Part shown: piece by piece, positions 32,300-37,476 of the stretch
Position numbering within the stretch: the first letter of the stretch is position 1
How the letters are laid out: each line of letters starts with the position of its first letter
NCBI GenBank assembly: GCA_043421945.1
Contig: JBHOGO010000043.1
Span: 1-37,476 of the forward strand
Direction: 5' to 3'
DNA from: Thaumasiovibrio sp043421945
GTDB taxonomy: Bacteria; Pseudomonadota; Gammaproteobacteria; Enterobacterales; Vibrionaceae
Length of the DNA: 37,476 nucleotides
The notes under the pieces: generated by a model
Told to the model about the DNA's origin: nothing
Database searches by the model: none
The model's input: the letters and a program-made list of their open reading frames with translations, nothing else
Program-made: the position numbers and the translations under genes

Positions 32300-32389
32300 G
32301 ATGCTCGTTTGGCAATAGCGGCTTTCATTAAGTCAGCTTACTTTTTAATTCAACGATCAAATTTCAGGTTAACAGGTATAAATATTACA

Positions 32390-32836
32390 ATGAAATCTAA
32401 CACTATTATTTTCTTCTCAATTGTGCTTATTGCACTGACTTGTATTTCTGTATTGACGTGGGGAAATGAAACAAAAATTAATAATGTGGTACTAACGAAC
32501 ACTAACCCAGCAACGCTTGAAATATCAGCATTAGAAGGCAAAGCGTTTACCTATACCAGTTATCATCCTTATTACATCGGCTTTGACTTAGACAATGCGT
32601 TAGCTACGGCAATATCGAAGATGGATGAAGGCTACGATCTACTCGTCAATAGTACGGTCAATGTTCAGTCATATTATTTAATTGTCTATTTTTCTAAATA
32701 TTTCACAGTCCAAGGCACTGCATATAAATCAACTACGCTAAGACAACAAATGGGCGAAAAGGGATATCAAGATTGGTTGCTAGCCAGCAATGTGATCCAC
32801 ATATCCGGTGATAAACCTTCAGTCGCCTCCAAATAA
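32390..32836 (+). CDS. Small exported or membrane-anchored protein, unknown
   Basis: 148 residues from ATG 32390, chosen because it starts a signal or anchor sequence (MKSNTIIFFSIVLIALTCIS); the longer frame from 32309 adds 27 unrelated residues. The mature part contains GFDLDNALATAISKMDEGYD and a YLIVYFSKYFTVQGTAYK strand-rich segment, compatible with a compact periplasmic domain. A Cys at the end of the hydrophobic stretch could be lipidated (ALTC), though the lipobox is imperfect. Family not recognised; neighbours give no clue. Confidence 0.65.
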   Translation: MKSNTIIFFSIVLIALTCISVLTWGNETKINNVVLTNTNPATLEISALEGKAFTYTSYHPYYIGFDLDNALATAISKMDEGYDLLVNSTVNVQSYYLIVYFSKYFTVQGTAYKSTTLRQQMGEKGYQDWLLASNVIHISGDKPSVASK

Positions 32837-33008
32837 CCCATAACCAACCTACTTTGTTCATAGCACCACATTAAAAACTATACTTAGGTTAGTCACTCTT
32901 GACCGCTATAGCGACTTGGTTAAAACCGTCTTGTTTAAAGCCCTTTTGTTGCAAAACTGAAAGCAAGCTTGAACGACTAGAAATGACAGGCACATTAAGG
33001 AGTAACCG

Positions 33009-33926
33009 ATGAGTGATGTCACCCATATTGAATCTATTTCGCAGCTACACCGTTACTTTGGACTCCCTAGACCGACCCACCCTCTAATCACGGTTATTCC
33101 AGTTGCTGCGCTACAGAACAAGGTGCAGCCCAATATGACTTATGCCTTTGACTTGTATCAGATATCGTTGAAGCAAGGGGCTATGTGTACCATGCAGTAT
33201 GGCCGCAGCGCTTACGACTTTGATGATGGCTCATTGGTTTTCTTGGCACCAGGGCAGATGGTGACGGTGACTGATATCGAACGTACTGATGATGCCTCTG
33301 GTTGGATGCTCGCTTTCCACCCTGATCTACTGAAACTGTCTAAATTATCGCAAAAAATGGAACAATACACCTTCTTCAATTACGAGAGTAATGAGTCACT
33401 GCATCTGTCGACGAAAGAGATAGAGCTTGTGACTGAACTTACCGACAAAATCGTCTATGAGACCTCGCTCAATATCGATCGCCATACACAATCTTTGCTG
33501 TGCGCAAATTTGGATCTTCTATTAGGCTATTGTGTTCGATTTTACGACAGACAGTTCTATGTTCGTTCAGATCTCAACAAAAAATACATTAGTCGTTTTG
33601 AGGTACTTTTAAACCAATATTACGACAGCAGTAAGCCTTTAGAGCAAGGTTTACCCACGGTTCAATATTGTGGAAAAGAGCTTGGGATGTCGCCGTATTA
33701 TCTTAGTGACCTCCTAAAACGCGAAACAGGAAAAACTGCGCTAGAGATCATTCACCTCTACCTTATCGATAAGGCAAAAACGATGATCGCTGCAGATAAC
33801 CTGAGTATTACTCAAATAGCCTGTGATCTCGGCTTTGAGTACCCACAGCATTTTTCAAAGTTATTTAAGGCCAAGGCTGGTATGTCACCACGTGCATTTA
33901 AAACCTCATCACACGACAAGCACTAA
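33009..33926 (+). CDS. AraC-family transcriptional regulator
   Basis: 305 residues: an N-terminal cupin-like effector domain (about 20-160, GRSAYDFDDGSLVFLAPGQM) and a C-terminal double helix-turn-helix (about 205-300) with KELGMSPYYLSDLLKRETGK and the second-helix signature ITQIACDLGFEYPQHFSKLF followed by KAKAGMSPRAFK. It binds DNA and probably activates a nearby or distant target in response to a small ligand. ATG at 33009 with AAGGAG upstream. The likely local target is the membrane protein gene downstream on the same strand. Confidence 0.93.
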   Translation: MSDVTHIESISQLHRYFGLPRPTHPLITVIPVAALQNKVQPNMTYAFDLYQISLKQGAMCTMQYGRSAYDFDDGSLVFLAPGQMVTVTDIERTDDASGWMLAFHPDLLKLSKLSQKMEQYTFFNYESNESLHLSTKEIELVTELTDKIVYETSLNIDRHTQSLLCANLDLLLGYCVRFYDRQFYVRSDLNKKYISRFEVLLNQYYDSSKPLEQGLPTVQYCGKELGMSPYYLSDLLKRETGKTALEIIHLYLIDKAKTMIAADNLSITQIACDLGFEYPQHFSKLFKAKAGMSPRAFKTSSHDKH

Positions 33927-33947
33927 AATATTTAGAGAGTGGATTCA

Positions 33948-34016
33948 ATGAAAGTCATCATCAATGACGCGATAGACATCAATCTAAACACAACACTTTG
34001 CATTGTAGGGGGATGA
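33948..34016 (+). CDS. 22-codon ORF abutting the downstream start
   Basis: ATG at 33948 to TGA at 34014-34016, with the GTG of the next gene following without a gap. The peptide is MKVIINDAIDINLNTTLCIV then GG. Its last codons contain the AGGGGG ribosome site of the next gene. It may be a coupling leader peptide or a chance frame. Confidence 0.35.
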   Translation: MKVIINDAIDINLNTTLCIVGG

Positions 34017-34382
34017 GTGGATCATAATATGTTTTTACAAATCGTAGGTTTTATCATTTTCTTATTAGGGTTTATTCTTACCTACAATCCAGAGTTAGTG
34101 AGTAGAAATCCCATTCCAGAAGACACATTTCGAGCCATTGAAAGAAGAGTTCGGTGGGGTTTTTTAATGGGTGGAGGTATGCTGCTTATGTTTCACCATC
34201 AAATTACGCCATACTTGTTTACCGTCGCAGCATTGGGCATGACATTAACACTGGGGGCGTTGATTTCACGCGTAATAGGTATTGTTCTTGATGGTTCAGC
34301 ACCAAGACAATGGATGTGGGTTGTTATTGAGCTAATCATGGTTGTTGCTTTCGGAGTTTGGTACATAAAGCAACGTACATAA
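34017..34382 (+). CDS. Four-helix inner-membrane protein, DUF4345-like
   Basis: 121 residues with four hydrophobic segments (about 6-24, 49-64, 67-86, 99-117). The pattern GALISRVIGIVLDGSAPRQW between helices 3 and 4 resembles DUF4345 membrane proteins of unknown function. GTG start at 34017 behind AGGGGG is preferred; an in-frame ATG lies 12 bp further. It follows the AraC gene and the 22-codon ORF, and ends 7 bp from the convergent peptidase gene. Confidence 0.7.
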   Translation: MDHNMFLQIVGFIIFLLGFILTYNPELVSRNPIPEDTFRAIERRVRWGFLMGGGMLLMFHHQITPYLFTVAALGMTLTLGALISRVIGIVLDGSAPRQWMWVVIELIMVVAFGVWYIKQRT

Positions 34383-34389
34383 CGTTGAG

Positions 34390-35073
34390 CTAGAGAAACT
34401 TGATTGTGTATGCACTACATGGAATCCCCCGCTCTACAGGCTGCCATGCTTCGTGTTTATAGACTGAATAACTGTCGAAGGCACAAGGAATGCCATTCGC
34501 GGTTCTGATATCCACGCGATCCATCAATTGAAAATGTAGATGTGGCGCGGTGGAATTCCCTGAGTGACCAAGCCTCGCAACAACCTCACCACAATACACT
34601 GAATCACCGACTTTATGCTTAATTGAACCAAACTGGGTATGAGCAATCAGAGCACAGCATTGCTCACCTTCAATAATAAGGTAGTTACCGGTGAGGGACT
34701 CAACCTTTCCTTTCTGATAAGAGAAAAAGGCACCATTAAATAGAGCTAAGCCAACATCTCGAATAAAATGGAGCCGATGGCGCTCTTTGACCTCCGTGAC
34801 CACTTCACGAACGACACCATCAAAGGGGGCATGTATCGGCTCACCCCAGCTATATGAGTGACCTAACTTTACAAAACCGAGCCAGTACTTCCAACTAGGC
34901 TGATTGTGCCAACTTGCCGAACCACTTTCATCCGTTTTTAGCCTGTAGAAATCATAAGCGTAAGTCATTCCCCACTCATTGGTCCCATGGCTAGGCACTT
35001 GATCTCCTGGACAATTCAATGCATTCCATTCACCGCGTAAAGGGGGAGAAATGACGACAGGCTCCATTAACAT
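34390..35073 (-). CDS. M23 (LytM-type) metallopeptidase-fold protein, no signal peptide
   Basis: 227 residues. Zn ligands expected for the LytM fold are visible: H29 and D41 in a widened HG...YDF motif, H145 in LIAHTQ, and H178/H180 in APHLHFQ. The glycine-rich GEVVARLGHSGNS turn precedes the last motif. M23 enzymes cleave peptidoglycan cross-links or glycine-rich peptides. No signal peptide or membrane segment is present, so export is unclear and a cytoplasmic or lysis-released role is possible. ATG at 35073 (or 35067). Convergent with the membrane protein gene. Confidence 0.85.
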   Translation of the reverse strand: MLMEPVVISPPLRGEWNALNCPGDQVPSHGTNEWGMTYAYDFYRLKTDESGSASWHNQPSWKYWLGFVKLGHSYSWGEPIHAPFDGVVREVVTEVKERHRLHFIRDVGLALFNGAFFSYQKGKVESLTGNYLIIEGEQCCALIAHTQFGSIKHKVGDSVYCGEVVARLGHSGNSTAPHLHFQLMDRVDIRTANGIPCAFDSYSVYKHEAWQPVERGIPCSAYTIKFL

Positions 35074-35231
35074 TTTCTCTTATTTATCCGTTGGAATGTA
35101 GTATATTTAATTCTTAAAACAGAAGAAAGGCAGGAAGCACTGCACCCTAGATTTAGTGAACGCGGTTCTGCCTGAACAACGGCTTGTTTTGCAAATTTAG
35201 TTCCCTCTACTTATAAATTTAATCCAACGCT

Positions 35232-37412
35232 TTAGCTAACCTCTTCTTGTTCGTCGACTTCCATGGTGTATTCATAATATTTGGCATCAAGTTCGGAGAT
35301 GGATTGCGGTTTACTGTAGTAATAACCTTGGAGTAAGTCGATATCGAGGTCTTTAAGCTTATTAACATGCTCCCGCTCTTCCACACCTTCAGCAACAACT
35401 TGATACCCGAAACTTCTTCCCATCGATACCATCGCAGAGACAAAATCAAAATGAGACTTTTGCTTAGTGATCTCAGCAATAAAGGAGCGATCTATTTTTA
35501 CTTCGCTAAGCGGCAGCTTTTTCAGCAAAGAGAGGGAAGAAAAACCAGTGCCAAAATCATCTAGTGAAATCTTAATTCCGGCATTATGAAGTGTTTCTAG
35601 TGTCTTTACACACAAGTCATAGTCAACAATTGCTGCAGTCTCTGTAATTTCGATACAAAATTGCGAGAGCGGTAATTGATGACCCTGTATGGTGTTGATG
35701 ACATCATCAGCAAAACAAGGTTGAATCAACTGCTTAGCACTCACATTCACCGAGACTCGACTCAATGTCTTTAGCCAAGGAGAGCGCTTAATATCACCAC
35801 AAACTTGGTTGAGAATAAGCAGGCCAAGTTTACCCATCGCCCCTGTTCTCTCAGCGACCTTAACAAATTTCATCGGAGGAATTGAACCTAGTTCGGCTGA
35901 AAACCAACGCGCTAAGGCTTCAACAGCTATGACCTTTTGAGATTTGGGGCACCATTGTGGCTGGTAATAGACCTCTATCTCTTCTCGGTCTATAGCAAGG
36001 TTTAAATAATGCTCGAGTTTAATAGAGCTCAAGTTCTTATTCTTCATCGCACTGTTGTAATGTGATACTTCGCGTCCCCCCAGTTGTTTCGCTTGATACA
36101 TTGCCGTATCGGCTTTTTTAATTAACACATCGGCGTTGTCCCCATCGCTGGGGTACATAGCGATACCAATACTCCCCTGAGCGATCAATTCAAGGTCTTC
36201 TGTGTGCATCGGTACTTCAATCGTTTTTAATATGAAGGTCGCAAGTTTGTGCGCCTCCTCTCTATTTTCAACGTCGCAGAAAAATAAAAACTCATCGCCT
36301 CCAAATCGAGCAACCGTATGGTCAACGGTTAAATTTTCCTTAAGCAGCGTGGTAATGTGGCATAACAAAGCATCGCCAACATGATGACCAAAAGAGTCAT
36401 TTACCATCTTAAATCGGTTAAGATCCATGAGCATTACGGCTCGGGTCGTATTGCCATGAGATTTTGTATGTTTGGTAATATCTTCCATGACTTTACGGCG
36501 GTTGGCAACACCAGTCAGTGCATCAAAGTAGGCCATATGGTGAATCTTTTCCGCACTTTCACGCTCTTGCGTTATATCGGTCAAAGAGCCGATAAAACGG
36601 ATCGGGCTGTTCTGGGCATCAAACACCGCAGAACCATTTGCTTGCACCCAAATGGACGTTCCATCCACCTTCATTAACCTAAACTCATCTTTGAAGGGGA
36701 TATTATCGATGAGATGAGCACGAACTTTATCCTCCAACGTATCAATATCGCCGGGGTGAATATACTTAAACAGCTCATCACAATCGATATGACGGCGAGA
36801 CGAAAGCCTTTCATCCCCTAGCATATTGATCAGTCGGCTATTCCAACGAAGTAGATTCGTTTTTAGGTCCCAGTCCCAGATACCATCATTAGACGTATTT
36901 GAAACAATCTTCAGCTGTTGCAGCAACTGGCGAGAATTTTTTTGGCGATCTTCACTCGTATCTAACAGCGAATCACGCTCAACAAAAAGTGAGAGCATAT
37001 CCATGTAATTATGGAAAACCGATTGTGTCCCGATATTTTGAGCATGACTGAGAGAGTCAACGACAGCAATTAACTTCCATTGTTGGGATTGCCCGGTACT
37101 TACAGGCATAATCGTGGCCGAAAAATGGAGGTCACTATTTAAAAACGGGAAATCTCGAATATTATCTTTGGCAGCTTCACGAGGAGGCAATGTTGTTGGT
37201 TGAGTCATACCTTGCTCAACCCACTTCACTATTTGGAATTGCTCTAAATTACAGTGAGCTGAACATGCCCACGTAAGACTATTACCATATAGGCTTTGTG
37301 CATCGAGAATAGAATCGAAACCATTTTGTGCCTGTGAATAAAAGTTTTCAAAAATTTCAGAGGGTGTTCTACCTTCCACGTTAAGAATTTCATAACGAAT
37401 CCTGATTACCAC
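35232..37412 (-). CDS. PAS-GGDEF-EAL c-di-GMP turnover protein
   Basis: 726 residues, cytoplasmic. An N-terminal sensor-like region (about 1-155) of unrecognised type, a PAS domain (about 165-283, NTSNDGIWDWDLKTNLLRWN), a GGDEF domain (about 290-450; intact GGDEF at 371-375, no RxxD I-site before it) and an EAL domain (about 465-720; EAL at 498-500, plus DDFGTGFSSLSLLKKLP). Both active sites look complete, so it may make or degrade c-di-GMP depending on the PAS signal. GTG start at 37412 with TGAGG upstream. No partner genes within the window. Confidence 0.92.
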   Translation of the reverse strand: MVIRIRYEILNVEGRTPSEIFENFYSQAQNGFDSILDAQSLYGNSLTWACSAHCNLEQFQIVKWVEQGMTQPTTLPPREAAKDNIRDFPFLNSDLHFSATIMPVSTGQSQQWKLIAVVDSLSHAQNIGTQSVFHNYMDMLSLFVERDSLLDTSEDRQKNSRQLLQQLKIVSNTSNDGIWDWDLKTNLLRWNSRLINMLGDERLSSRRHIDCDELFKYIHPGDIDTLEDKVRAHLIDNIPFKDEFRLMKVDGTSIWVQANGSAVFDAQNSPIRFIGSLTDITQERESAEKIHHMAYFDALTGVANRRKVMEDITKHTKSHGNTTRAVMLMDLNRFKMVNDSFGHHVGDALLCHITTLLKENLTVDHTVARFGGDEFLFFCDVENREEAHKLATFILKTIEVPMHTEDLELIAQGSIGIAMYPSDGDNADVLIKKADTAMYQAKQLGGREVSHYNSAMKNKNLSSIKLEHYLNLAIDREEIEVYYQPQWCPKSQKVIAVEALARWFSAELGSIPPMKFVKVAERTGAMGKLGLLILNQVCGDIKRSPWLKTLSRVSVNVSAKQLIQPCFADDVINTIQGHQLPLSQFCIEITETAAIVDYDLCVKTLETLHNAGIKISLDDFGTGFSSLSLLKKLPLSEVKIDRSFIAEITKQKSHFDFVSAMVSMGRSFGYQVVAEGVEEREHVNKLKDLDIDLLQGYYYSKPQSISELDAKYYEYTMEVDEQEEVS

Positions 37413-37476
37413 CGAGCCTCAGCTAGCTTAAGCAGCCTTTCTGGCATTGGAGCTGTTTGAATGCTTGAATACAGCA

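Noticed and set aside
35100..35231. Possible c-di-GMP riboswitch near the PAS-GGDEF-EAL gene
   Set aside because: No conserved GEMM-like core sequence could be found by eye on either strand; the weak GGCAG/CTGCC pairing is not enough.

Overview
The window looks like accessory plus core DNA of a Vibrionaceae bacterium, most likely a Vibrio. The basis is the set of VCR-like attC recombination sites, the nirB-nirD-nirC-cobA cluster, CueP, several c-di-GMP enzymes and the moderate, AT-leaning composition. Species and replicon cannot be fixed from sequence alone. No rRNA, tRNA, CRISPR array or integron integrase was seen.

Positions ~240-7960 are a cassette array with attC-like sites all pointing the same way, so that cassettes read on the minus strand. 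No intI gene is present in the window, so within it the array is a cluster of attC sites lacking an integrase (CALIN), or one end of a larger integron. In minus-strand order it holds: a two-gene unknown/membrane-protein cassette (7837-6929); an unknown 102-residue protein; an attC interrupted by an IS110-family remnant; a GH19 lysozyme/chitinase-like gene broken by one in-frame stop and overlapped by a lipoprotein gene; a cassette whose two genes (one with ankyrin repeats) run against the attC orientation; a 29-codon mini-ORF; a NERD plus zinc-finger protein; a small membrane protein; and a MAPEG-family gene interrupted by a complete IS10-like element with a perfect 9-bp target duplication. 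Removing the IS and one duplication copy restores the MAPEG frame exactly.

Positions ~8250-13700 are a minus-strand nitrite assimilation operon: nirB, nirD, a FNT channel (nirC type), cobA for siroheme, and a GNAT gene. A near-perfect FNR box sits upstream, at exactly class II spacing from a -10 element. The HD-GYP protein (14133-15320), a PAS-PAS-GGDEF cyclase (18320-19603) and a PAS-GGDEF-EAL protein (35232-37412) are three c-di-GMP turnover enzymes. Between them lie an NRAMP-fold transporter that lacks the metal-binding motifs, an unknown two-gene unit behind a candidate Fur box, an arginase, a small P-loop kinase followed by an isolated attC-like site, and a second GNAT gene.

Positions ~22485-30620 form a copper/silver detoxification island on the minus strand: a Cys/His-rich periplasmic protein, CusC-, CusB- and CusA-like tripartite efflux, a cupredoxin and CueP. 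It is preceded by a promoter with the 19-bp spacer typical of MerR/CueR control. The CusB carries two C-terminal CusF-like domains, the second of which has lost two of four copper ligands. The rest of the right side holds a lipoprotein alpha/beta hydrolase, a small exported protein, an AraC regulator, a four-helix membrane protein preceded by a 22-codon ORF, and a LytM-type peptidase-fold protein.
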